Positions 1-9,541 of a stretch of DNA of 10,979 bases are shown piece by piece. Under the pieces are notes generated by a model. The model made no database searches, was not told where the DNA came from, and was given only the letters and a program-made list of their open reading frames with translations. Position 1 is the first letter of the stretch. The number at the start of each line of letters is the position of its first letter. Source of the stretch: Cephalothrix spiralis (Eukaryota; Nemertea; Palaeonemertea; Archinemertea; Cephalotrichidae); assembly GCA_032353305.1 (NCBI GenBank), contig JAUCNG010385926.1, forward strand, positions 1 through 10,979. Reading direction: 5' to 3'. The translations under genes were made by a program, and so were the position numbers.

Positions 1-1375
1 ATAATAATTTGGCACAAAACAAATCTTGATTATCTTTTTTTGCATCCTCAGCAAGTAAGTGGATGGGGTAAAAAAACAACCTTGATTATCGTAATCATCA
101 ATTAAGATTTATTGCAAAAAAGCCTCTACTAGAAAAAGCCAAAAAACGTACTTGCATAATAATTTGGAACGCAGTGTAGTATCATTTTGATACAATACGT
201 GGTTGTTTATGCGTTAAATTTTTATTACGAAATTCAATAAAAGTCAAATGAAACCCATTAAGATTTAAAGGTTACAAGTGATATCAAACAATGACATAAA
301 TTAAAACAATGGTAAGTAATACCAGGCAAACAATATGCAAAATATTCAAACAGTATGTGACATAAGCCACAAAATGTGCAAAAATCTCCAAATTCAAACT
401 ACATGTTTGTAATGGTAGTCTGCGAACCTAGAGTTATATCAAAACAAATTTTGATATTTTAAGATAAAATTTGGTAAGCCCACGTGATTAGGAACGAAGA
501 TCGCGGGGCGCGCCGCTAGCTCTTAATTTTCAGAGTAAATCAGAGTAGTGTAATGGCAAATCCAAACAATACTCGGAGCATAATTGCCAAACAATATACA
601 AAGTAAAGACATTTGGAATGGTAATCTTTAAAAATATCTCCAAGCCTTAGATTCGCTCCATCTTTCGTCTGACGCGAAAGCCTTGTATTAAGGATTAGCA
701 GTAGCATCATTTTTGCAATTTTAAGATTCTTGTTATTAGCCTTATCAATTAGAATAGCACTAATTCGTTAGGGGTTATATGAATACAAAACAAACTTTCA
801 AAACAACATAAGATTTTTAATTTCCGATTTTCTAGAGGATTAATTTTAAATTGTCATTGGGATCCGCCCAAACGACAAAATTTCCAATTCAAGTCCTATT
901 AGCTCGGTACAAAATATCTGTAATAATAATGAGTCCTCTGTAATAACTACTGCCTATTTTCAAATTAATATGCATCTGTGTTCCAATATCATTATGATTT
1001 ATAGCCTTAAAAAAACTGGCTTGAGCAATGGACCCGTAGGCATTGTATTAATAAAAGTATAAAGTGGTAATAAATATCTACTCCGGATAACATATTTATT
1101 TAAAATTCACAAGGTCACGCGCAAACTGTTTACAATGTTTGGGAGAAGTAATGGGTGTACCAGGGTGTACAAAGGTGGTACCACTAAATATGACAATCTA
1201 ATTAAAACAATGCAGTAAATGAAACAATATAACAGAATTCACTTTAAACAAATAACATATATGGACATATGTATATATGGGTATTATAATTAACAATCCT
1301 GTGGTATTTAACTCATATAAAAACATGTAAGGTTGATGAAGAAAGTATTTTCGTCTATATTAGATTTACTAGCTG
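1..1375. other. AT-rich non-coding stretch, no gene seen
   Basis: No convincing coding exon, RNA gene or terminal repeat was found. The word ATAATAATTTGG occurs near 1 and again near 156. A short GC-rich island at about 501-520, holding adjacent palindromes GGCGCGCC and GCTAGC, stands out from the surroundings. The rest is low-complexity AT-rich intergenic DNA downstream of the minus-strand gene. Confidence 0.5.
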
Positions 1376-1378
1376 TTA

Positions 1379-1549
1379 GGGGACACATCAACATGTCGAC
1401 AATTATTTCTATTAGGACAATATACGAATAGGGGGAAGGTGGTTGAGGCAGGGACGGATAGAAAATGAAACTTAAAGTGTCGACGAGGGTTAAACCATAT
1501 CCGAATATTGTCCTAATAGAAATAAGTGTCGACATTTTGATGTGTCCCC
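1379..1549. mobile_element. MITE, PIF/Harbinger-like, 171 bp, near-palindromic
   Basis: The left arm (1379-1423) starts GGGGACACATCAACATGTCG and is matched by the reverse complement of 1505-1549 over 45 bases with two mismatches; weaker pairing continues about ten bases further in. The element is flanked by TTA at 1376-1378 and TTA at 1550-1552. A 3-bp TWA target duplication is the known mark of the PIF/Harbinger superfamily, so assignment rests on that plus the terminal repeats. It encodes no transposase; the short open frame over it is a by-product of the palindrome. The near-identity of the arms suggests fairly recent insertion or maintained pairing. Confidence 0.85.
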
Positions 1550-1552
1550 TTA

Positions 1553-2093
1553 CTGCAAAACAAAAGTTTAAGATATGATTTTTGTATTTTGATTTTTAGA
1601 CAACATACTTCAAACAAATATAAACAGTGCAGTCAAATAGGTTAGCAAGTTTTGTATAAAATCAAACGTTTTATCCATAAACATATCCAAAATGAACTTA
1701 CTAGGGTTTCATTACAACAATGACAAACAGGAATCATCAAGTCATTATCAATAACAATTAAATAAACGGACACACAGAAGTATTTAGGTCTATACATTGA
1801 CGAGAAAATGAATAAAACAGATTTGGTGTAGATTCTTCTTTTTCGAACTCTACACTTTATATTTTCTATATGCCGATTAGATCAAAATCTAGTTTAAGAC
1901 TAAGGACGCGGCGGAAAAAAGCGTCTCACTCAATGTTTCTATACTGACCGAGCCACCCGGTATCTGGTCTGTCTCCTTGTTCCTCGAACCCTAAAACCCC
2001 TTCCCATTGGATCGTCAGTGTGGTTTAATTGCGCCATTGCGCACACACGAGGATACTGTAGTAGACTCTATGTAAATGGCGACAACATTTTCT
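1553..2093. other. 3' flank / probable 3' UTR of the DEG/ENaC gene
   Basis: No separate gene is supported. The part nearest the stop codon (about 1900-2090) is noticeably richer in G and C than the DNA further out and is probably transcribed as 3' UTR of the minus-strand gene. A plus-strand frame is open from about 1920 to 2130 but has no good start and no recognisable protein pattern. Confidence 0.4.
2024..2029 (-). terminator. Possible polyadenylation signal (ATTAAA) of the DEG/ENaC gene
   Basis: The common variant hexamer ATTAAA occurs on the minus strand about 65 bases after the stop codon. I saw no AATAAA on that strand between 2093 and about 1560. A TTTATT (minus-strand AATAAA) near 1094 would give a 3' UTR of about 1 kb as an alternative. 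The hexamer is frequent by chance in AT-rich DNA, so support is weak. Confidence 0.3.
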
Positions 2094-2530
2094 CTATTTT
2101 CTTCGTAGAAAAATTATGTTCCAACTAGTATTCACAACAATAGTTCCATCGGACCTTAGTCCTATCCCGTATGGTGACCCTAACTGATAGTACTCATATG
2201 ACCTACATATTAACTCCAATTTTGGATTGAAAATTTCAACACCTAACAGATAACCATGCCAATTACCATATGCTACATACAAATTACCATATGAGTCACT
2301 TGCAATTTGACGAGGAATCCAATTCCCAATTTTGCTAACTGTGCGTGTAGATGTTTTGCCTACAGTGCGCAGCGTGCCTCTCCGCTTAGTAACATTAAAC
2401 TCCATTACAACCAACTCCTTTGTCATAGTTTGCCGTGTGATAGATACTGGGTTGTCTAAAATATTACCAGTCTCATCAATGTATTCTCCATTCATGTTGA
2501 AATAGACAAGTTTTCCAGTATAATGAAGAT
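2094..2530 (-). other. Terminal coding exon of the DEG/ENaC gene (rest of the beta-propeller)
   Basis: The acceptor TTTCTTTGGTTTTCAG ends at 2531, so the exon starts at 2530. Joining its first two bases to the last base of the upstream exon makes a GAT codon (D1273) and keeps the frame into the open reading that ends at TAG 2094-2096. The exon supplies residues 1273-1417. The pattern of a proline or glycine turn, an (I/V)A-D-x-x-GNLYVA-type strand and a following I-F-strand (clear at 1344-1375) is that of NHL/SMP-30-like beta-propeller blades. With the upstream part I count about five to six degenerate blades. Sequons at N1318 and N1406 fit an extracellular location. The methionine at 2495 is internal, not a start. 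Confidence 0.82.
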
Positions 2531-5500
2531 CTGAAAACCAAAGAAATATTTATAGTGAATATGATTATGAATCCATCAGTGGCATGTCAAATTATTCAAT
2601 ACTAAATGGAAGACCCTAAGGGGGGAGGGGAACTGCTATATTTTATAAATCATCGTTTGGTATAAATGTTACACCCATTAAAGTGGAAGGAAACATGAGG
2701 ACTTGTGCATTGAAAATAACTATTACACATTCTTGGAAATTCTCCAATTCTTCTTTTTAAAATGTTAAAAGGAGTCAACATTTGTCCAAAAAAAGACGTG
2801 GTTAAAAATTTTTGACCCAAAAAAAATGCAGTAAAGGGTTAAAAGATCTTAAAACAATTCAAAATGAGGACTTTGTAAACATTTTGAAACATTATGTAGG
2901 AGAAATCGAGTTGATATTTTCTAAACACTGAAAGTATTTTGCTAAAATCAACAAAGGGGTTGAACTAGCACTGATATAACTAATTCATTTACCCTACGAA
3001 AAACTATTTATATATGCAGGTGTTTTCAGAATCATGTGGTGATAATCGTGTTACGTTGAGAGATCTTGGGAAATGATCATTATCATCGTGATTTTATTCC
3101 TTCGTTAAAATTGTTGTATTTTGACATCTGGCGGACATAAGATGAGATCCCGAGAGATGTACTGATTGTTTATATTACAGCAGTGTAAATTGGATCCCGT
3201 GGCTAAATGAAGTATATTATCTGCATTATTTATAGAACATGCCAAAGGAATAATATTAAATACAAATACTTTCAGTGTATATCAATACTAGTTCTCATAT
3301 ATAATGTTTCCAATTTTTTACAAAGTCATCATATGAATTGTTTTAATTAAATTTGATGTATCTGAAGATTAATTTTGGTATAAGTTGCATATTGCTGCTC
3401 TTGATGAAAAATATTTGACTTTGAATCAGGATATTTTTATCTCATCTTTAGGTTATCATGGAAATGGTTAGGACCAAAGGGTGTCTTACCTTTCACTTTT
3501 TTAGTTACTAGAACCACCAACTTTTTTTCATCTGTTATTGTAATATCACGAGGTTCACCATCAATATATATATCTGATATGGTATTCAACTGATGATCAC
3601 AAATGTATATATGACCAGACTTTTCAGCAATGTATATGTATTCTTTCGTCACTAAAATACCACCCGGTTCTGTAACCGCAGTCTCGAAGCTCTGTAGCAT
3701 TTCCGCTCCGCTTTTATATAATACATTAAGGTGATACTTATTGTTGTACCGCACATAACGATAAATATTGTCGTAATCATCCACAGCTATGAGGGTCGGC
3801 ACAAAGTCATATGGTACATCAGATGTGTGCCGAGTGATTTCAAATTGGCTGCAATTAGGGCTGATGTAAGAGGTGTTTGTTATTGCATCCGTTCTCTTAC
3901 TATTGGATTCAATCGTTGTGATATTTTTTCTTAAAACATCCGTAACGATATCTAAGTGAATACTTAAACCAATTGCTACAGCAACTAAGATAGTAAATAT
4001 ACCAATCCCGAGTGCACATAACTTTCCATTCCGTGTTTTTAATAGTGTGTCTCTAAATAGGGATGTTTTGCTTCTGTATAACTTTGTATTTGTACTTGCT
4101 ATGTAAAAGAAATATATAGTCTCGATGACAGTCAGAATAGATGCCCCAACAAACAGACCAGCTGAGCCCCCTACATCACAAAGCAGGGCAAAGCCAGTGT
4201 AGGCATCTTGAAATTTAAATGTTTCATAACTCATACTTTCATAGTTTAGTCGAACAACAACAACTCTTTCTTTGATAAAATCACTGATGCTTTGAAATTC
4301 ATTTACAACTTCTTGCGATGCATTATTAAGTGTTCTTAAACTGGACAGCATTTGCGTCGATAATTTCGTCCATTCTTTTTCTTTGGTGGCTATTTCTTTG
4401 TTCTTTACTCGCAAAATGAGACCGCAAATTCCAGCTCCACCTTCACATTCAACCCCTGCGTCAACAGACACATTTTTGTATCCTCTTTCCATGCAGTATT
4501 TAATATCATAATCATAGCACCAGTCTTTATTAACAAGTTCTTTAGAATAATTTGTTCCTCCAGTTCCGAAATATGCAGGTCTGCCTGTGTCATAACCTGA
4601 TTGTTTACACACGGTCTTAGCAGCGGCGCTATGAAATGTCTTCATATCTAATGAAATATTCCCATATGACTTATCTTTTATTATGATTCGACCATCATTT
4701 GACCACGTTGAATTAACAAGATATATATTTGAATTTATTTTGCATATTGGAATATTTTTACAAACGTCATAAACCTGATTACTGTATTTCAATATGCAAC
4801 CAAAACGCGTACAAGCAATTTTGCATCGCCTTCCACTATCTCCAACTGTGAATTCTGTAATTAATTTGAAATCCTCCTGGCCACCAACCATTGGTTTTTC
4901 AACGCATGATTCACCTGGTACATCAATATGTGGTACAATCATAGATTCATTAATCAAGTGATTAGCCTTTATGCCAGACATTACTGAAAGTAGATTTTCA
5001 TTAAAATCTCTGCAAAAGCTATTGTTAATTTTATCAAAACTTTCAATAAAGGTTTGAAAGGATTTGGTAACCATTTCCGAATATGATGTCATAATGTCGG
5101 ACTTTTTTGGCCAATGATATGTAGTGATGAATTCAACCCAAGGGTACGTTTCGTTGCCATTTATTCCATGCATTAGTAATAAACTCATTCTCCATGCTAT
5201 GTAATCAAACTTGTTCGCAACCTCTCTTAAAGTTTCGATCCAGCTTAAGATATTATTTGCACTTTTAAGAAATGCAGTCATTTTTTCCAAGATGATGTGG
5301 AACTCATTTTCATCGGTTTTGCTAGTCGTAAAGTTAGCATTTTGAATAAATGTGTGAATTTTTTCAACTTTCAAAAGTTGTTCTTTAAAATACTTATGCT
5401 CCAATTTTCGTCCTACAACTTGGTCCAAATCTAAGGTCACTTTTAAGATTGCGTCTCTAGCTTGTTCAAAGATTTTGATATCAGAATTAGCTCGACTGGT

Positions 5501-7306
5501 GTCTAAACTCCTGCCTTCAATCATTTCCTGAAATATATTTGGCGTTGATTTCACTGCCAATTCGATTTCTTCATTACTCAATGATATATCTGTTACTGAG
5601 ATACCGTACTGAGTTTGTCCGCAGCGTTCAGGACAACGTTGACGCGTTTTACATTCTTTCATCTGATTACGAATTTCAGAGGTATTACATATTGGTATAT
5701 CACAGTATTCCCAGTTAGCCATTAGGAATTCAATATCACCTTTATCCGCTAAAAAACACCATGGTTTCCTAGTCACTGGCCATGTTGGATTTCGGCAGTA
5801 ATTATCAACTAAATCGAAGTCATGAAGCGTGGAATTCAGCTTGGTATATTTCCAATGTTTGCATTTAAAGTGATTCTTGGTCATATTCTGCTTTCCATTG
5901 TAGCTTTCACCGCTTACTGTTTTCTTGCAATCAATATCTGCCTCTCCAATATACCTCAAACGAGTTTTTAGAACTCTGTTTCTTTCAGGACAATTCAGCT
6001 TTAGTAAACGCATTCTTATCTTGTCGTAACTTCCCTCTACTAGAAGAACATTGCTTAGAGAAGATCGTAGAAGTTTCAAAGGGACATTTCTGTTATTGTA
6101 GCTTATCTCTTTAGTATCCAGTGTGTAGTTAAGAAGGATAAGAGCATTTTCGCCGAGTATTTCAGCAGTTACTTCAATCAAATCATTAATGATATCCAAG
6201 TTTGGATTTATCATAAGTAACAATTCCTTTGGGTTGATTCTGTCCTTTAACATCTTGATAACTTGCTTAATTGGCATATCTTTTGGGTAGGGAATTGTTC
6301 TGACTCTAGAAGTATCAATCTTTAGGGCATCCACGAGGCTTTTCTTGAATATATTTTCAACTATATTCTTATCAAGAAACGTTATTGATATTCCTCGAAA
6401 TTTGCACCTTTTTTCATGGTTCTCATTTATGGAAAATGGACAGTCTCCATTTACAGCACAAAATTGTCCAGATGTTGATTTATTGATTAAACCAGCATAA
6501 ACATATGGCGTGCATTGGCAAAGTTTGTGAATTACTTCAAACTCACACTCAACTTCGCATGCCTTCTTAGAGTAGTAAGAAAAATGTTTTAAATGCCTCT
6601 CCCCACAGCTTGCAGAATCCGCCAACATTTCCGTTTTCTTCATTTTGATAGATGCCTGCGTAATTCTACTTCTTTTTAGCGGTACACCGAAGTCCCACAC
6701 ACGTGGGTAATCACCAAGAGAAAATACAACCAGTGTATACCCAACGCCATTTTTGTACTCCTTCAAAGCATCAAGATACAATGTTATCCCATTGTTGAGT
6801 CCGGATTCTTGAATTCTCATTACATCAGATGGGTCTATATTAACGGCTAAACATGCGCCCATTTCAGTCCAAATTACAGACGTTTTGTTATCAATATTCT
6901 CGGTTTCAAGTAATCCAAATCTGAGCATGTCTTTCTTTTTAAAGCTCTTCCGATTTGCTCCTTTGAATGATATTGCGTTATCTTCTATGTTATCATTAGA
7001 CAGCTTGTACCTCTCCCTATACAATCCTTTTCTACATACAGCAACAGATGGCAGTACAATGCTTCGTTCTTCGTTGATGTTGATGTCAATACTGGTTGGA
7101 CTACTCAATAAGTACATTACCCTATTCCTGACTTGGTAAATGTAGCCTCCGAATGCTGTTGTAATTAATAAGATCAAAATAATCCGTCCAATTCCCTTTG
7201 TCTTAGATATATAACGTATACCATGGATAGTGGAATCATCGCTGTAGTCAGAAAGTGTGTTTGGTATTCCTTTTGTTGACGTTTCTGAACTTGTTTGTTC
7301 GTCCAT
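2094..7306 (-). CDS. DEG/ENaC channel with kringle, SRCR and beta-propeller domains; join(7306..3490, 2530..2094)
   Basis: This encodes an inferred 1417-residue plasma-membrane cation channel subunit of the degenerin/ENaC/ASIC family. Seen in order: cytosolic HG motif (H28-G29); TM1 about 41-57; post-TM1 segment with C91; cysteine-rich palm/finger (C234, C250, C254, C263, C265, C283, C289); full six-cysteine kringle 460-540 (C460, C482, C504, C517, C535, C540, with NYCRN and PWC motifs); family CxxxC...Y motif (C558, C562, Y567); helical stretch about 575-760; cysteine cluster 801-855; SRCR-like domain about 872-953; TM2 about 1036-1068 with GG at 1046-1047 and GAS filter at 1054-1056; basic linker; third hydrophobic segment about 1097-1117; NHL-like propeller about 1168-1415. 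ASICs and ENaCs are usually 500-700 residues, so this is more than twice the normal size. The start has a good Kozak context (A at -3, G at +4) and an in-frame TAA 18 bases upstream (7322-7324). Channel identity is secure; ligand, ion selectivity and partners are unknown. Confidence 0.9.
2531..3489 (-). other. Intron of the DEG/ENaC gene (959 bp, phase 1)
   Basis: The donor GTAAGA is at 3489-3484 and the pyrimidine-rich acceptor TTTTCAG ends at 2531 on the minus strand. Removing this stretch joins two in-frame pieces of one propeller domain. The intron is AT-rich, has no open frame of note and contains a TA-flanked inverted-repeat element (2924-3279). Confidence 0.8.
2924..3279. mobile_element. 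Tc1/mariner-like MITE candidate in the intron, about 356 bp
   Basis: The left end reads AACACTGAAAGTATTTTGCT and the right end is the inverse, CAAATACTTTCAGTGTA. About 16-18 bases pair well. TA dinucleotides sit immediately outside (2922-2923 and 3280-3281), the target duplication typical of Tc1/mariner elements. The same terminal word, in a longer form, bounds the element at 10806-10977, which supports one repeat family. No transposase is encoded; the interiors of the two copies do not look alike. Confidence 0.55.
3490..7306 (-). other. Large coding exon of the DEG/ENaC gene (codons 1-1272 plus one base)
   Basis: One uninterrupted 3.8-kb exon carries the whole channel, the kringle, the SRCR-like domain, the third hydrophobic segment and the first propeller blades. 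The open frame continues to a stop at 3437, but the last 17 residues of that reading (after KKVK) are low in family resemblance. A strong donor, AAAG followed by GTAAGA, lies at 3490/3489. The exon therefore most likely ends at 3490 in phase 1. The unspliced reading, 1289 residues, would cut the propeller in the middle of a blade. Confidence 0.85.
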
Positions 7307-7321
7307 CTTGTCCCTATCTTT

Positions 7322-7324
7322 TTA
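7322..7324 (-). other. In-frame upstream stop fixing the DEG/ENaC start
   Basis: A TAA codon lies in frame 18 bases before the ATG at 7306, with no other in-frame ATG between them. In an unspliced leader this makes M1 the first usable start. Confidence 0.8.
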
Positions 7325-7394
7325 TTCTATTGTAACCTTGTGGTGTATGGTGTAAATGTAAACTTTAGGTATAAGTGTCACTTAGGCGACTGTT

Positions 7395-7807
7395 CTGACA
7401 GCAGGCACGAGTGAGTAAATAGCAGGAAATGAAATAATTTTCAGCGGATGTTATTGCAAATGGTTTGACAAAATTTATTACTTTATATTATTTCTGAATT
7501 CTATATTAATATTTTAATAAAAGTCAAAGAAATTTGTTTATTACCAAACTCCTTTTATGTTGCAGGAATTAAAATTAACTACATAAATCTCTGATCATCA
7601 TCAATATGAAGAGAAAATTTAATTAATATCTTTAATTCAACTGCGTAATGACTGTTTGGAGTTTTTAAATGGCTATAAATATTGTTGTCTATATTGTTGC
7701 ACCAACGTCTAAAAACTCAATTTATTAATCGATACCTTGCTCAGATCACGAGATATGTGAGGCTCCGTTTTGCAGTTTTTGTTGTGGTACCCTACATTTG
7801 TACTTAC
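7395..7807 (-). other. Possible 5'-UTR intron of the DEG/ENaC gene
   Basis: On the minus strand a near-perfect donor, CACAAAG followed by GTAAGT, lies at 7808/7807. A pyrimidine-rich acceptor ending in CTGTCAG lies at 7395, about 90 bases before the start codon. If both are used, a 413-bp leader intron is removed, containing one copy of the inverted repeat (7564-7700). Only the splice motifs support this; no coding frame tests it. Confidence 0.3.
7564..7700 (+). repeat. Interspersed repeat, copy 1 (inverse of 10114-10252)
   Basis: About 135 bases here match the reverse complement of 10114-10252, with long identical blocks such as ATTAACTACATAAATC-like and GTTTTTAAATGGCTATAAAT stretches separated by small differences. 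Weaker similarity runs outwards to about 7538 through an ATTACCAA-type word. The copy sits directly upstream of the DEG/ENaC gene and could be part of its promoter or leader intron. No coding content is seen. Confidence 0.8.
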
Positions 7808-9055
7808 CTTTGTGCCGGAAATATGAAGAAAAAAAGACCACCTACCACAATATAGGCATTTTTGTGGCAATTTTTTTGGACCGAGACCGAAAGCATCCCC
7901 CTTTTAGACATAAATCTCACTTTATGGATTTTAACGTCAAAATGTCTGTGTGTAATGTCTACCCTATTTGACAAGTATATTATTTGCTGCCTTCTAGCAA
8001 ATGAGCCTTGAAAACAGGCTAAAAATAGCTCAAAATTTAACTCTCTTACTCTTCTAGCGTTTGATTACAATTTTTTAAGTAAATATTTAAGTTAATCCTG
8101 GCAATTGCATTTGAAAAGGAAGAATATTAATAGTATTTTATAGATATTACAATGGTACATTCCATATTAACAGATTAATGAGATTTGTTCTCTTTTTATT
8201 TTCAGGTGATGGTAGTTAAAAGATTTTAAAAGAGCCACTTGCAGTCCGCAACGGTTTTTTATGATTTAAAGTTAAAGTTCAGTAAAATCATTTGTTCCCC
8301 AGGAACCTTAATATGGATACTTTATCATCAATCATCATGCTGGTAAAAAGATGGGACACAAACGTAAAGGAGATCTAAAAGGTAAATGTTATTAAACGGT
8401 ATCCATATGGTCGATACTGGAAATTAAAAGGGAATCAACATCAATTTGTTAAAAGTATATTAAACCAGACATAGATCTGTGTGCCAAATATGATGTTTAA
8501 AAAAAAATGAAGAAATCCATTTGGTCAATCGCCGAATTTGGTGCTAGTATTCCTACTCAACTTCAATGAAAGTTCGAAATCTCCTGAAGATCTCCACCAG
8601 GATGATTGTTAAGCATAGTAATGGAATATAATTCATATTTCATAGAGTTTGGACTGTCAAAAAACTGCTCGTACACTAAACGATTTCACCGATGAAAATT
8701 TCACCCTAAGCATGCATTTTGATTGGCATTTTCTCATCAAACAGTCTTATCATATGATTCATGTGATCATTTTCCCCCTAAATCTGAAAACGGCACTAAT
8801 TTTTACGGTAACCTACCCAAAAACGTGAATTCTCATTGGCTGACCTCTACGGTCAATTTCATGAGCTCAGAACTCTGTTTTTGTAATTTTCCCAAAAAAC
8901 CCGAACCGCGGAAATGACTTACCGGTACCCAGTTTAGATGTGATTAAGTCGACTCAAAGAAGGGTTGCATGTAATCGTTTGAATTTTTTATATTGGGTAT
9001 AGAGGGGCACTCTAAGTTTCATATGCGAGAAGCTCATTTGAAATTTACTCGCCGT
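7701..9055. other. Intergenic DNA, no supported gene
   Basis: No convincing coding exon was found. On the plus strand an intron-like acceptor (CCCCAG near 8303) and a donor (AAAAG followed by GTAAAT at 8381/8382) bound a short segment with an ATG at 8351, but all three frames of the bounded segment contain a stop. The 64-codon open frame at 8723-8917 has no signal peptide, domain or recognisable pattern. Confidence 0.4.
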
Positions 9056-9058
9056 TAA

Positions 9059-9412
9059 GCCTACCGCACACTGGTTGCATCATCGCAGCATCACATCAAA
9101 ATACCTAGTGTGCGCTGACGTTTTTTTGTGCATCATCACACGTACGCACCATCGCATTAAAAATTCAAACATGTTTGATTATGATGCGATGGGCCTCATT
9201 ATCAGTTGTCATGGTGTGCGGAGGACCATCAAATAAAGCAGAATAATCGAGGTCCAACAAATTGTCACGTGAAATCGTTGCATTAAAAATCCGAGCATAC
9301 GTAACATTATTTTACTTGCGATGGTGCATGCGAACATGCGACTAGTGTGCGCTGAAAAACATTTTGATGCGATGATGTGAATGTGCGATGATGCACATAT
9401 TGTGCGGTAGGC
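9059..9412. mobile_element. MITE, PIF/Harbinger-like, 354 bp
   Basis: The ends are inverse copies. The left (9059-9102) begins GCCTACCGCACA; the right (9361-9412), reversed, begins with the same 12 bases and shares further blocks TGCATCATCGCA and ATCAAAAT. The flanks are TAA at 9056-9058 and TAA at 9413-9415, a TWA-type 3-bp duplication known for PIF/Harbinger transposons. Inside, CTAGTGTGCGCTGA occurs twice in direct orientation (9105-9118 and 9342-9355), and a GCATTAAAAAT-type word also occurs twice, so the element has sub-terminal repeats. No transposase is encoded. Confidence 0.85.
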
Positions 9413-9541
9413 TAATTCTCTAATAGAATAGGAAATTATGTTTCCGAGTCACTCTCGTTTCTGAATGTCTCCAACTTCTCCAAAGTATAAATGTATAAAA
9501 TGATCGTTGATTCTCTGATAGAGAGTTTCACTGTTATTGTT

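Noticed and set aside
859-900. TTCAAGTCC word resembling a tRNA B box
   Set aside because: No matching A box or cloverleaf stems around it, so neither a tRNA nor a SINE head is supported.
1308-1535. 75-codon minus-strand open frame
   Set aside because: It lies almost wholly over the palindromic MITE and its translation follows the inverted arms; no domain or start context.
1920-2130. Plus-strand open frame through GC-richer DNA at the 3' end of the channel gene
   Set aside because: No suitable start, overlaps the antisense coding exon, and resembles no protein I recognise.
3437-3489. Last 17 residues and stop of the unspliced channel reading
   Set aside because: A strong donor at 3490/3489 and an in-frame downstream propeller exon show this is probably intron read-through.
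3731-3934. Plus-strand 67-codon open frame, with similar ones at 6885-7139 and minus 4405-4593
   Set aside because: All are other-frame shadows inside the DEG/ENaC coding exon.
7481-7487. Minus-strand TATAAAG as a TATA box for the channel gene
   Set aside because: Such words are common in this AT-rich region, and a leader intron could place the promoter elsewhere.
8304-8381. Possible plus-strand exon between CCCCAG and AAAAG/GTAAAT, with ATG at 8351
   Set aside because: Every frame through the segment has a stop; only a ten-codon start exon would remain, with no partner exon found.
8723-8917. 64-codon plus-strand open frame
   Set aside because: No recognisable pattern, signal peptide, splice partner or polyadenylation context; compatible with chance.
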